Assembly: GCF_016918035.1 (NCBI RefSeq)
Contig: NZ_JAERWK010000023.1
Coordinates: forward strand, 62,001-126,000
Direction of reading: 5' to 3'
From: Nakamurella leprariae
Lineage (GTDB): Bacteria; Actinomycetota; Actinomycetes; Mycobacteriales; Nakamurellaceae
DNA length: 64,000 nt
Part shown: positions 8,418 to 17,328 of the stretch, in pieces
Layout: each line of letters opens with the position of its first letter
How positions within the stretch are numbered: the stretch's first letter is position 1
Notes under the pieces: generated by a model
Told to the model about the DNA's origin: nothing
Seen by the model: the letters and a program-made list of their open reading frames with translations, nothing else
The model's database searches: none
Program-made: the position numbers and the translations under genes

Positions 8418-10448
8418 TCAGCCCGGCAGCCGGTAGTGCAGGTGCGCCGGGACGGCACGGCGGATCGCCGCCTCCACCTCGGCGGCACCCCGCCAGTCCT
8501 TGGCCCGGAACACCACCGAGACCCCGGAACCGGCCATCAGCAGCAGCATCTCGTCGCCCGGGCCGACCTGCTCGAGCTTGAGCCCGACGACGCCGGGGTA
8601 CCGCACGGTCGCCCACGTGTCGTCGTCGTGGCCTGTCCGGACCGACAGACCGTCCGGACCCGCGATGAGGCGTGAGCCGCGCGGCATGGCCGAGCCGAGG
8701 CGGGCCCGGTCGTACGTCGTGCCGTCCACCAGCGCCCCACCCGACTGGTCGAGTCGGGGCAGGTCGGGGACCGCCACGCCCGAGGGCACCGCGACGACCA
8801 GGGTCGGCAGGGCGGCGCGGAGCGCGGCGGACACGTCGTCCCGGTGCAGACGGTCGGTGGCGGACGGGTCGCGGCCCAGGCTGAGCGCGCTGCCCACCAG
8901 CTCGCGGATCGCCTGGTCGGTGGCCCCGGCGGCCAGCACCTCGGGGTGGTGGCGTTCCTCCCGCAGGATGGCCCGCTGGTGGTCCAGTTCGGCGTCCGTC
9001 ACGCCGTGGTCGCGCAGCTCGGTGACGACCCGCCAGGCTTCGTCGGCCAGCCGTTGCGCCTGCGCCTCGGGCCCCTCGGCGGCGACCGTGGCCAGTACCC
9101 GCTCCCCGGCCACCGGCTCGATCGACGACACGAGTTCGTAGATCAGGCCGAGGTCGTGACGCAGCCGCCGCAGCAACCGATCCACCAGCACCGACCATCC
9201 GGCCGCGAACGCCGGGGTCCACCCGGCCGCGACGGTGAGCAGGATCGAGTCCGGCGGACCCTCGGTGACGCTCGGCGTGGGCGTCGCCACCACCGGCAGG
9301 TTCTCGACGGTGGCGTGGGCGTCCGGAACCCAGTCCCCCGGCGCGTCGGGCAGCGGCAGCCGCAACCCGGCCGGTGGCGGGCCACTGAGCACGAGCACCG
9401 CGTTGCCCCGGTGGAACCAGCGGCGGCCCCAGGCCTCGACGTCCTCGGCCGTCGCGAGGTGCGGTGCGATCTGGACGTTGCCGAGCAGGCCGAGTCCCTG
9501 GCTGCCGAACCGGATGGTCGGCGGCAACCAGCCGAACACACCGATGTTCGACCCGGACTCCTCGGCCAGCAGCACCGCCCGCTCGCGCTCCAGTACCCCC
9601 AGGTCCAGGGCGGCCAGCGACCGGCACACCTGCTCGAGGTGGCGGACCACGACGTCAGGGCTGCTGGCCACCTCGAACGACGTGAGCCTGGGGTGGACCG
9701 AGGCGTTGCAGGCGTACGGCACCCGGGTGAACGGCTGCATGGCCAGGTGCTCGACCAGGTGCGTGATGCCGGTGCGGACGAAGGGCTCGTCCCGCATGCC
9801 GACGCCGAACAGCAGGTCGGCCTCCAGTCGCCCGGGCCGTTCGCACCAGTGCACCGGGACGCCGTCGATGACCGTCCGGTGCACCACCTCGTCGTCCGGT
9901 CCGTCCTCGACGGTGCGGTCGGTGATCGGGGACCGGGCGAGAGGTCCGTCGTCGAGGGGCGTCGCCGCGGGGCCGTGCGGGGTGGCCGCGGTGACCACCA
10001 GACCCGCGCCGGCCCCCGTACTGCCGTCCCCGCGGACCCGCTCGATGGTGGTGAAGGCGGACAGCGGCATCGCCTTGTCCATCACCCAGGTGTCGTCGAC
10101 GGTGGTGAGCACGCCGGCCGGTCCGTGCACGCTCGCCGAACGGATGGCGTCCCAGCCGATCTCGGTGACCCAGTCGCGGCCCAGCGGCGTGCGGCGCTGG
10201 GTCAGCAGCACCCGGCGGTCCGTCGCCGTCAGCAGCTGACCGGCCATCCGGCCCCGACCCTGCAGCCGGCCGTAGGCCAGCGCGAGCACCCGTTCCTGCG
10301 AGTCGAGCAGCCGGGCGATGAGCTTGAGGTCGCCGCGCATCAGTCGCGCGACGTCGCCGAACGTCGACGTCGCGCGGTCCCGCAGCTCGGAGAAGCGGCG
10401 TGCGGCGTCGGACGGGTCCTGCAGGTCGCGCTGGTCGGCGTCGGCCAC
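8418..10448 (-). CDS. PH-like / M16 metallopeptidase-like / PH-like protein with intact HxxEH motif
   Basis: This 676-residue protein starts at a GTG preceded by GAAGGA. Residues about 36-140 read as a bacterial PH-like (YokE-type) domain (TATDRRVLLTQRR). Residues about 190-580 resemble an M16 (pitrilysin/insulinase-fold) domain with the inverted zinc motif H230-LV-E233-H234 and a following helix LERERAVLLAEE that matches the element carrying the third ligand. Residues about 585-676 form a second PH-like segment (GLSVRTG, then FRAKDW). I see no signal peptide or membrane span, so it is probably cytoplasmic. A full-length paralogue at 20596-22554 keeps the same layout but lacks the zinc residues. 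M16 enzymes often work as active/inactive pairs. Substrate unknown. Confidence 0.7.
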   Translation of the reverse strand: MADADQRDLQDPSDAARRFSELRDRATSTFGDVARLMRGDLKLIARLLDSQERVLALAYGRLQGRGRMAGQLLTATDRRVLLTQRRTPLGRDWVTEIGWDAIRSASVHGPAGVLTTVDDTWVMDKAMPLSAFTTIERVRGDGSTGAGAGLVVTAATPHGPAATPLDDGPLARSPITDRTVEDGPDDEVVHRTVIDGVPVHWCERPGRLEADLLFGVGMRDEPFVRTGITHLVEHLAMQPFTRVPYACNASVHPRLTSFEVASSPDVVVRHLEQVCRSLAALDLGVLERERAVLLAEESGSNIGVFGWLPPTIRFGSQGLGLLGNVQIAPHLATAEDVEAWGRRWFHRGNAVLVLSGPPPAGLRLPLPDAPGDWVPDAHATVENLPVVATPTPSVTEGPPDSILLTVAAGWTPAFAAGWSVLVDRLLRRLRHDLGLIYELVSSIEPVAGERVLATVAAEGPEAQAQRLADEAWRVVTELRDHGVTDAELDHQRAILREERHHPEVLAAGATDQAIRELVGSALSLGRDPSATDRLHRDDVSAALRAALPTLVVAVPSGVAVPDLPRLDQSGGALVDGTTYDRARLGSAMPRGSRLIAGPDGLSVRTGHDDDTWATVRYPGVVGLKLEQVGPGDEMLLLMAGSGVSVVFRAKDWRGAAEVEAAIRRAVPAHLHYRLPG

Positions 10449-10532
10449 CGTGCGTCCTTCCCCACCGTCAGCGATTCAATCCCTCACGGTAGGGAAGGAA
10501 CCGTTGTGAGTAGGTGTGGAACGTGACGAGTA

Positions 10533-12812
10533 TCACTGCATCCGGGCGACCTCCCGCTGGTGGCGGGTCGGCTTCGGCGTCACCGGCCACCACGTCCGCC
10601 GGCCCAGGTCGGACGCCAGCGCCGGCACCAGCAGCGTCCGGACGACCAGGGTGTCGAGCAGCACGCCGAAGGTGACCAGGAAGGCGATCTGGGCCAGGAA
10701 CAGGATCGGGATGACGAACAGCGCGGCGAAGGTGGCGGCCAGCACCACGCCGGCGCTGGTGATGACGCCGCCGGTGACCCGCAGGCCGCGCAGCACACCC
10801 TCGTTCGGGCCGTGCACGGCGACCTCCTCGCGCACCCGCGTCATCAGGAAGATCGAGTAGTCGACCCCGAGCGCGACCAGGAACACGAACGCGAACAGCG
10901 GCACGGCCGGATCGGCGCCCGGGAAGTCCCACCAGTGGTTGAAGACCAGCGCGCCGACGCCCATCGCGGCGCCGAACGACAACACCGTCGCCACGATCAG
11001 GATGAGCGGCGCGACCAGCGACCGCAGCAGCACGATGAGCACCAGCAGCACCGCGACCAGGATGACCGGGATGATCAGCCGCAGGTCGTGCTCGGCGGTG
11101 GTGACGGTGTCGTACTGGGTGGCGGTGGTCCCGCCGACCAGGATCTGCTCGCCGTCGGACAACGCATGCAGCGCGGCCCGGGCCGCGCGGATGGTGTCCT
11201 CGGCGGCCTGCGAGTCGGCCGCGTCGGTCAGCGTGGCCTGCACCTGCACCCGTCCGTCGACCACCAGCGGTGGGCCACCCGGCCGGCCGCCCTCGCCGAC
11301 CAGCCCCGCGGCGGTCACCCCGGGTGTGCTCGACAGCGTCTCCACGACGGCGTCGCCCGCCGCCTCCGGGGCGATGACCACGACCGGATCGCCGGACCCA
11401 CCCGGGAAGTGGTCGACCAGGGCCTCTTGGCCGTCGATCGAGTCGACGTCGGTGAGGAACACGTCGGTCTGCGGGGTGCCGGACGCCTTGAACGTCGGCA
11501 CGGCCAGGCACGCGACGGCCAACGCGCCGGCGGTGATCAGCCAGGTGCGCCGCGGATGCCGGCCGACCACGTCCGCGATGACCACCCAGATGCCCCGCCG
11601 GGCGGGCCGCTCGTGCTGTGCGGTGTGCGGCCGGGCTGCGTCGGTGGCGTGGCGACCCTCGGCCGATCGTGCAGTGGCCGGCGGGTGCGGGATCCGCGGC
11701 CAGAACAGCCACCGTCCGGCCAGCAGCAGCGCCGGCAGCAGGGTGAGCGCGGCCAGGAACGCCGCGACGATGCCGATGGCCCCGACCGGCCCCAGCGAGC
11801 GGTTCGAGTTGAGGTCGGACAGCAGCAGGCAGAGCAGGCCGATGATCACCGTTCCGGCCGAGGCGGCCACCGGTTCCAGGCAGGAGCGCCAGGCCCGGCG
11901 CATGGCGGTGGCGGTGGACGTGACCCGGGTGAGTTCCTCGCGGTACCGGGACACGAGCAGCAGGCCGTAGTCCGTCGCGGCGCCGACGGTGAGGATGAAC
12001 AGGATCCCCTGGCTCTGACCGTTCAGGACGAGCACGTCCTCGCGGGCGAGCAGGTAGACCACACCACCGGCCAGTGCCAGCCCGCTCACCGAGGTGAACA
12101 GCACCACCAGCGGCAGCGCGATGGCCCGGTAGATCAGGATCAGAATGACCAGCACCGCGCTGAGAGCGACCAGCAGCAGCACGCCGTCGATGCCGGCGAA
12201 TGCCGCGCCCAGGTCGGAGACCAGGCCGGCCGGGCCGGCCACGTGGGCGCTCGCCCCGGCCGCAGCGGCGACGGCCGCCGCTCGCACCTCATCGACGATC
12301 CGGTCCAGGGGCGGCTCCCCGGAGGCGTCCGCGGTGCTGACCAGGTCGGAGTCCAACGGCAGCACCAGGAGGGCGGCCTGGCCGTCCTCGGACGGGACGA
12401 GCGGCGCGGCGGCCCCCCCGACCAGGAACTGGCCGACCGTGCCGACCCCCTCGACCTCGATCGCGGCGACCGACCCGGCGAAGGCGTTCCACGACGTCAG
12501 CTGCTCCGGCGAGGCCGGCAGGCCGTCGGTGTCCGCCGTGCCTCCCACGCTGAACACCACGAACGCGGGCAGCGACGGTCGGTCGGAGAACGCGCGCGCC
12601 GCCTCGGCCGCCTCCACCGACTCGGCGTTGGCCGGCAGGAACGACTCCTGGTCGTTGGACTGCACCGACGACAGCGCCCCGATGGCCGGGCCACCCAGGC
12701 CGGCGATGGCCAGCCAGGCCACCACCACCGCCAGCAGGGCGGCGCCGCGCAGCACGCCGCGGCCGCGGCGGGCCCCGTGCCGGCCGGGGGCGGGTGGGGT
12801 CTCGGTCGTCAT
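10533..12812 (-). CDS. MMPL-family RND-type transporter
   Basis: This 759-residue membrane protein has the two-fold RND layout: one N-terminal membrane span (about 24-40), an extracytoplasmic loop, a block of five spans with the MmpL motif GAATDYGLLLVSRYREEL, then a second span, loop and block (VDYSIFLMTRVREE). MmpL-type proteins export lipids or small amphiphilic compounds using the proton gradient. The ATG at 12812 follows GGAAGGA by 5 bp; a start nine codons upstream would run towards the operator. It is divergent from a MarR gene 140 bp away, so it is probably the repressed target and may act in drug or toxic-metabolite export. Confidence 0.88.
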   Translation of the reverse strand: MTTETPPAPGRHGARRGRGVLRGAALLAVVVAWLAIAGLGGPAIGALSSVQSNDQESFLPANAESVEAAEAARAFSDRPSLPAFVVFSVGGTADTDGLPASPEQLTSWNAFAGSVAAIEVEGVGTVGQFLVGGAAAPLVPSEDGQAALLVLPLDSDLVSTADASGEPPLDRIVDEVRAAAVAAAAGASAHVAGPAGLVSDLGAAFAGIDGVLLLVALSAVLVILILIYRAIALPLVVLFTSVSGLALAGGVVYLLAREDVLVLNGQSQGILFILTVGAATDYGLLLVSRYREELTRVTSTATAMRRAWRSCLEPVAASAGTVIIGLLCLLLSDLNSNRSLGPVGAIGIVAAFLAALTLLPALLLAGRWLFWPRIPHPPATARSAEGRHATDAARPHTAQHERPARRGIWVVIADVVGRHPRRTWLITAGALAVACLAVPTFKASGTPQTDVFLTDVDSIDGQEALVDHFPGGSGDPVVVIAPEAAGDAVVETLSSTPGVTAAGLVGEGGRPGGPPLVVDGRVQVQATLTDAADSQAAEDTIRAARAALHALSDGEQILVGGTTATQYDTVTTAEHDLRLIIPVILVAVLLVLIVLLRSLVAPLILIVATVLSFGAAMGVGALVFNHWWDFPGADPAVPLFAFVFLVALGVDYSIFLMTRVREEVAVHGPNEGVLRGLRVTGGVITSAGVVLAATFAALFVIPILFLAQIAFLVTFGVLLDTLVVRTLLVPALASDLGRRTWWPVTPKPTRHQREVARMQ

Positions 12813-12840
12813 CGGGGTCCTTCCGGAGCGGCCGGGCAAT

Positions 12841-12856
12841 ACTCAGCATGCTGAGT
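12841..12856. promoter_or_regulatory. MarR-type operator: 16-bp perfect palindrome
   Basis: ACTCAGCATGCTGAGT is perfectly self-complementary and lies 28 bp from the transporter start and about 96 bp from the marR start, inside the divergent spacer. Length and symmetry fit a MarR dimer site. Binding would block transcription of the exporter and perhaps of marR itself. Confidence 0.7.
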
Positions 12857-12952
12857 GTTCCGGTCATGCTGCCACACGGTGCGGATTGATCGGGGCACGA
12901 TGAGGACCGGTCGTGGACAGGGACTCGGACAGGGACAGGGAGGGACCGCCGG

Positions 12953-13402
12953 ATGAGCTGGGAGCAGCACGAAGCTTGGGCGACCGGCCGGTTGCTGTCG
13001 ACCGCGGCCCGCCTGGTGGAGAACACCTGGAACGCCCGGCTGCGTGACGACGGGGTGACCCACGCGGGGGTCGTCGTGCTGGCCACCCTGATGGCCGGTC
13101 CGGCCGACCAGCGCGTCCTGGCCCGGGCCCAGCACGTCACCGAACAGACCATGGGACGCACCCTGGCGCACCTCGAGCAGACCGGCCACATCACCCGGGA
13201 CGCCGACCCGGCCGACCGTCGCCGCCGGGTCGCGCAGCTCACCGACCGCGGCCGCGGGCTGGTGGCCTCGTTGTCCGATCGCGGAGAGCGGCTCACCGAC
13301 GACATCCTGCGGACGGCCGGTCAGGACAGTGCCGCCCTGCGTGCCGGGCTGATCGCGTTGATCAGTGCGCTGGCCGGTCCGGGGAGCGACGCCCAGGACT
13401 GA
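12953..13402 (+). CDS. MarR family transcriptional regulator
   Basis: This is a 149-residue winged-helix regulator. The recognition helix region is VTEQTMGRTLAHLEQTGHI (about residues 62-80), followed by the wing DPADRRRRVAQLTDRG, a hallmark of MarR proteins. The ATG follows a GGGAGGG sequence. It is divergent from the MMPL exporter with a 16-bp palindrome between them, the standard arrangement of a ligand-released repressor controlling an efflux pump. Confidence 0.87.
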   Translation: MSWEQHEAWATGRLLSTAARLVENTWNARLRDDGVTHAGVVVLATLMAGPADQRVLARAQHVTEQTMGRTLAHLEQTGHITRDADPADRRRRVAQLTDRGRGLVASLSDRGERLTDDILRTAGQDSAALRAGLIALISALAGPGSDAQD

Positions 13403-13522
13403 CGGTGCGATGCGCCGACGTGGGATGAGCAGATCGTGCGATGAGTTGCGCGGCGCCCGGCAGTCGGTCGTGTCGGATCCGCTGTGTCGATCGAGCCGCG
13501 GCGGCGGCCGCCAGGAGGCTCA

Positions 13523-14089
13523 GTGGGACGACTCGTCATCACCAGCTCCATCACCGTCAACGGCGCGTTCGAGGCGCCGGTCCCCGAACCGGACGGCTGG
13601 CTGGTCCTCGACCCGGACAGTCAGCAGGCGGCCCTGGACCTGTGGCAGGCGGCCGACGCGATGCTGGTCGGCCGTCGGACCTACGAGGGCCTGGCCGCGG
13701 TGTGGCCGCGGATGGCCGACCTGCCGGGCTACGAGGCCTTCGCCCACCGGATGAACTCCATGCCCAAGTTCGTCGCCTCCCGGACCCTGACCGGCCCGCT
13801 CACCTGGAACGCCACCCTGCTGGAGGGCGACGTCACCGCGAGCGTCAGCGCGCTCAAGGCCCGCACGCCCGGCGACCTGGTCGTCACCGGGACCGGTGAG
13901 CTGGCCCGGAGCCTGCTGGCGGCCGGTCTCGTCGACGAGGTCCGGTTCTCGCTGAGCCCGTACCTGTGGGGCACCGGGCCGCGGGTCTGGGACGGCATCG
14001 CCGACGTCCGTCTGCAGCTGATCGCGGCGACGACGTTCAGCTCGGGCGTGGTGCAGCTGCGGTACCGGCCGGACGTGCCGGAGCGCTGA
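13523..14089 (+). CDS. Dihydrofolate reductase-like / RibD C-terminal domain protein
   Basis: This 188-residue protein belongs to the DHFR/RibD-C superfamily of NADPH-binding reductases: an N-terminal LVITSSITVNGAFEAP strand, ADAMLVGRRTYEGLAAVWP, and a C-terminal GTGELARSLLAAGLVDEV. A GTG start preceded by AGGAGG at 4 bp is preferred to an ATG 13 codons upstream, whose extension is Arg/Pro-rich. Members are usually stand-alone reductases of unknown substrate; a true folate or riboflavin role is not implied. The stop codon abuts the end of the convergent helD-like gene with no gap. Confidence 0.8.
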   Translation: MGRLVITSSITVNGAFEAPVPEPDGWLVLDPDSQQAALDLWQAADAMLVGRRTYEGLAAVWPRMADLPGYEAFAHRMNSMPKFVASRTLTGPLTWNATLLEGDVTASVSALKARTPGDLVVTGTGELARSLLAAGLVDEVRFSLSPYLWGTGPRVWDGIADVRLQLIAATTFSSGVVQLRYRPDVPER

Positions 14090-16237
14090 TCACCGGTCGA
14101 TCAGCACGACCAGCTCCTGGGTGGCCCGGGTCATGGCCACGTACCGGTCCACCGCCTGCTCGATCGTCGCGGCGGGACGCCCGGTGTCGACCAGGACGAC
14201 CAGGTCGAACTCCAGGCCCTTGGCCGTCTCCGGGGACAGCGAACGGATCCGGGGGCGGCCGGGGAACGTCGGGTCGCCGATGACGCAGCCGATGCCGTCC
14301 GGGTCCGCCGCGGTCCAGGCGTCCAGCACGGCGTCCAGCTCGGCCACCGTGCCGCGACGCACGGGCCGACCGGTGCTGCGCACGGACGTCGGCACGGTGA
14401 CGTCTGGCAGCACCGCCCGGATCACCGGTCCGGCTGCCTCCATGATCTCCACCGGGGTCCGGTAGTTGATCCGCAGCGACGCCTGCCGGACCTGGTCGAA
14501 CCCGACCCGGCGGAGCCGGTTGGTCCAGGACTCGGTGAAGCCGTGCCGGGCCTGGCCGCGGTCGCCGACCACCGTGACGCTGCGGGACGGACAGCGGCGC
14601 AGCACCATCCGCCACTGCGCGTCGGTCAGCTCCTGCGCCTCGTCCACCACCACGTGGGCGAACGCCCCGACCAGCACGTCGGGATCGGCCGTGAGCGTGT
14701 CGCTCTCGTCGTCCAGGGCGTTGCGCAGGTCGGCGCCGCGCAGCATGCTCATCACGGCCATCTCCGAGTCGTCCGACTCGATGAGCGCCTCGACCACCTC
14801 GTTCATCTCGCCCCGGCGGGCGGCCAGAGTGGCGCTGCGACGACGGTCGCGGTCCGCCGCCCGAGCGTCGCCCACCTGGTGCCGCGCCGCGTCCAGCAGT
14901 GGCAGGTCGGACACGGTCCAGCGCTTCCCGTCGGCTCGGTGCAGCCGGGCGATGTCGTCAGCGCTGAGCCAGGGTGCGCACCAGCGCAGGTAGGTCGGCA
15001 CGGTCCACAGGTCGCCGACCACCTCCGCCGCGTCCAGCATCGGCCAGGCGCGATGCAGGGTGTTGCGCAGCTCGCGGCTGCGCAGCAGGGCCGGCCGCAC
15101 CTGGTCCTCGGGAGCGTCGAGATCGGTGGTGCGCAGGATGATCTCGACCAACTCCGCGGCGATCACCTCGCGGGCCTCGTTGTGCGGGGTGCCTGCCTCC
15201 GGAGCCTCGAACGCCTCCGCCCACTCGTCCGGTCCCACGGTGACGTCGCCCCAGTCGGTCTCGATCGTCGTCGAGGCGTCCGGCGGCTCCTCGGAGAACC
15301 GGACGGCGCGGTCGATCGCGTCGACCATGCGGGTCTGCGCCTTCAGTGCGGCGACCTGCGGATCGGACTCCGGGACGGCCGCCGCACCCTCGGCCACCAG
15401 GTCCCGCAGGGTGCAGGTCCGGACGCCCTCCTCGCCGAGGCTGGGCAGCACGTCGGCCACGTAGCTCAGGTACGGCTCGGACGGGCCGATGAACAGCACG
15501 CCGCCGCGGTGGTGGCCCAGCCGTGGGTCGGAGTACAGCAGGTAGGCGGTGCGGTGCAGGGCCACCACCGTCTTGCCGGTGCCCGGCCCGCCGTCCACGA
15601 CCAGCGCGCCACGCGAGTCGGCCCGGATGATCGCGTCCTGGTCGGCCTGGATGGTGCCGAGGACATCGCGCATCCGGTCGGTCCGGGTGGCGCCGAGACT
15701 GGCGATGAATCTGGACTGGTCGTCCAACGTCTCCCGCCGGATCGAGTCGTCCCAGGCGAACACCTCGTCCCAGTAGTCGGTGATCCGGCCCCGGGTCCAG
15801 CGGTAGCGGCGCCGGCTGGTCAGGCCCATGGGGTCGGCGTGGGTGGCGCCGAAGAACGGCTCGGCGACGGGGGAGCGCCAGTCCACGACCAGGTGCCGGC
15901 CGGTGGCGTCGGACAGCCCGATGCGGCCGACGTAGGTGGGTCCGTCGGCGTCCGCAGGAACGATGCGGCCGAGGACCAGGTCGAGCCCGAAGCGGCGCAG
16001 GGTGCGCAGCCGGGCGGTGAGCCGGTGCACCTCCTGGTCTCGTTCCAGCGCCCGCTGGTAGCCGCCACCGGGGGCGCGGCGGGTCTCGGCGAGCCGGTCG
16101 GTCAGCTCGGCGATCGACTGCTCCAGGCAGGCCGCGATCTCGGTCAGGTGCTGCTCGTCGGTGCCGATGAGCGCCGGGTCGGCCTTGGCCGCACGGTCCT
16201 CGGGGAGGTGGAAGATGCTGATGGACAACGGCTTCAC
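14090..16237 (-). CDS. helD: HelD/HelR-like superfamily 1 ATPase (RNA polymerase remodelling)
   Basis: This 715-residue UvrD-like protein has an N-terminal coiled-coil region (about 25-85), Walker A GGPGTGKT ending near K222, and Walker B VVVDEAQE with D532-E533. HelD proteins bind RNA polymerase, reach into its channels and release stalled or antibiotic-blocked complexes; the actinobacterial HelR branch protects against rifamycins. The GTG start lies about 9 bp after GGAG. A strong inverted repeat 78 bp upstream (16315-16335) resembles the rifamycin-associated element found before such genes, which favours HelR over housekeeping HelD. This last step is inference. Confidence 0.85.
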   Translation of the reverse strand: MKPLSISIFHLPEDRAAKADPALIGTDEQHLTEIAACLEQSIAELTDRLAETRRAPGGGYQRALERDQEVHRLTARLRTLRRFGLDLVLGRIVPADADGPTYVGRIGLSDATGRHLVVDWRSPVAEPFFGATHADPMGLTSRRRYRWTRGRITDYWDEVFAWDDSIRRETLDDQSRFIASLGATRTDRMRDVLGTIQADQDAIIRADSRGALVVDGGPGTGKTVVALHRTAYLLYSDPRLGHHRGGVLFIGPSEPYLSYVADVLPSLGEEGVRTCTLRDLVAEGAAAVPESDPQVAALKAQTRMVDAIDRAVRFSEEPPDASTTIETDWGDVTVGPDEWAEAFEAPEAGTPHNEAREVIAAELVEIILRTTDLDAPEDQVRPALLRSRELRNTLHRAWPMLDAAEVVGDLWTVPTYLRWCAPWLSADDIARLHRADGKRWTVSDLPLLDAARHQVGDARAADRDRRRSATLAARRGEMNEVVEALIESDDSEMAVMSMLRGADLRNALDDESDTLTADPDVLVGAFAHVVVDEAQELTDAQWRMVLRRCPSRSVTVVGDRGQARHGFTESWTNRLRRVGFDQVRQASLRINYRTPVEIMEAAGPVIRAVLPDVTVPTSVRSTGRPVRRGTVAELDAVLDAWTAADPDGIGCVIGDPTFPGRPRIRSLSPETAKGLEFDLVVLVDTGRPAATIEQAVDRYVAMTRATQELVVLIDR

Positions 16238-16314
16238 CGTGATGGGCTCCGTTTCGCTGCAGGACGCGCCGCGGTCGCTTCGGGCGGTGCAAGGAGCCAG
16301 GGTGCGCCAGGACC

Positions 16315-16335
16315 GGGGTCTTGTGGCAAGACCCC
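16315..16335 (-). promoter_or_regulatory. Rifamycin-associated-element-like inverted repeat upstream of helD/helR
   Basis: A 9-3-9 perfect inverted repeat (GGGGTCTTG, TGG, CAAGACCCC on the plus strand) lies 78 bp upstream of the helD-like start codon. From memory, the rifamycin-associated element before rifamycin-resistance genes in Streptomyces and mycobacteria is a G/C-flanked inverted repeat around CTTGC/GCAAG, which this closely resembles. A simple hairpin terminator is the alternative, but no gene ends just before it on the minus strand except the regulator gene at 16368. Confidence 0.5.
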
Positions 16336-16367
16336 GTGTCGGCTGTACGTTGAAGTGGGAGTAGCGG

Positions 16368-17234
16368 TCAGTACTTCGCCGACGTCGCCCGCTGCCCGGC
16401 CGTCACCCGGATGAACTCGAGTCTCTCGGCGTCGGTAGACCCGTCGGCGACGGTGTAGACCACCAGTCGGACGTCCGATCCGGGCACCGTGAGGACGTCG
16501 CAGTCGCAGGTGATGTCCCCGACGTCGGGATGCTCGATGGTCTTGCGTGACGAGACGTGTCGGCCCACGGCACCCTGGTCCCACAGCTGCGCGAAGTCTG
16601 CGCTGGTGGCTCGCATCTCGGCGATGAGGGCCGGCAGGTCCGGGTCGTCCGGATGATCGACCAGCGCGGTCCGCAGGTCGGCGACGAGCGCGCTGGGCAG
16701 GCCGACGTCGTCGTGCTGCCGCACCGGCCAGCCGGACAGGCCACCGGTCCGGCCGGCGAACACCGCGCGGATGAGGTTCCGGTCGGCATCGCTGCGGTCG
16801 GTCGGATCACCGATGAGCACCGCCCATGCCGGCGTCCACATCAACAGGGTCCAGTCGGCGCTGAACACCCCGACCGGGAAGTCGCCGAGGCGGGACAGCA
16901 TCCGCTGGACACCGGGCGGGACGTGTCGGGAGACAGTGCCGGCGGCGGGCGGCAGCAGCCCGGCCAGTCGGTGGGCGTGGTCCCGTTCGGTGGGCTGCAG
17001 TTGCAGCGCCCGGGCCAGCGACGCGACGACCTGGGCGGACGGATGGGTGGCGCGGCCCTGCTCGAGGCGGATGACGTAGTCGACGGACAGGCCGGCCAGA
17101 TCGGCGAGCTCCTCGCGGCGCAGCCCGGCCGCCCGGCGTCCGGGCCGGTCCGGCAGGCCGACGTCGCGCGGGGACAACCGGTCCCGCCATCGGCGCAGCG
17201 CCGTGCCCAGGGTCTCGCCGTCCATGGCCTCCAT
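16368..17234 (-). CDS. XRE-family helix-turn-helix regulator with MmyB-like C-terminal domain
   Basis: This regulator of about 288 residues has an N-terminal helix-turn-helix (AAGLRREELADLAGLSVDYV followed by IRLEQGR). The C-terminal half has the MmyB/LBD pattern (FSADWTLLMWTPAWAVLIGDP and a terminal LVVYTVADGSTD). This family usually represses a divergent oxidoreductase gene, and here an SDR starts 94 bp away on the other strand. The start is uncertain: ATG at 17234 or 17225; a longer frame reaches into the SDR gene and is unlikely. The ligand is unknown. Confidence 0.83.
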   Translation of the reverse strand: MEAMDGETLGTALRRWRDRLSPRDVGLPDRPGRRAAGLRREELADLAGLSVDYVIRLEQGRATHPSAQVVASLARALQLQPTERDHAHRLAGLLPPAAGTVSRHVPPGVQRMLSRLGDFPVGVFSADWTLLMWTPAWAVLIGDPTDRSDADRNLIRAVFAGRTGGLSGWPVRQHDDVGLPSALVADLRTALVDHPDDPDLPALIAEMRATSADFAQLWDQGAVGRHVSSRKTIEHPDVGDITCDCDVLTVPGSDVRLVVYTVADGSTDAERLEFIRVTAGQRATSAKY

Positions 17235-17275
17235 CTTGGCGCCGTCGGGCGGGCGGAGACTGGTACTGCCCGTCC

Positions 17276-17290
17276 CACGGTCGGACCGTG
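17276..17290. promoter_or_regulatory. Inverted repeat in the divergent XRE/SDR spacer
   Basis: CACGGT, 3 bp, ACCGTG forms a perfect 6-3-6 inverted repeat about 40 bp from each start codon. It is the likely operator of the XRE regulator, judged by position only. Confidence 0.4.
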
Positions 17291-17328
17291 CCTTCCGCGG
17301 TGCCGTCGTGCGACCGCAGAGTGGCGGC

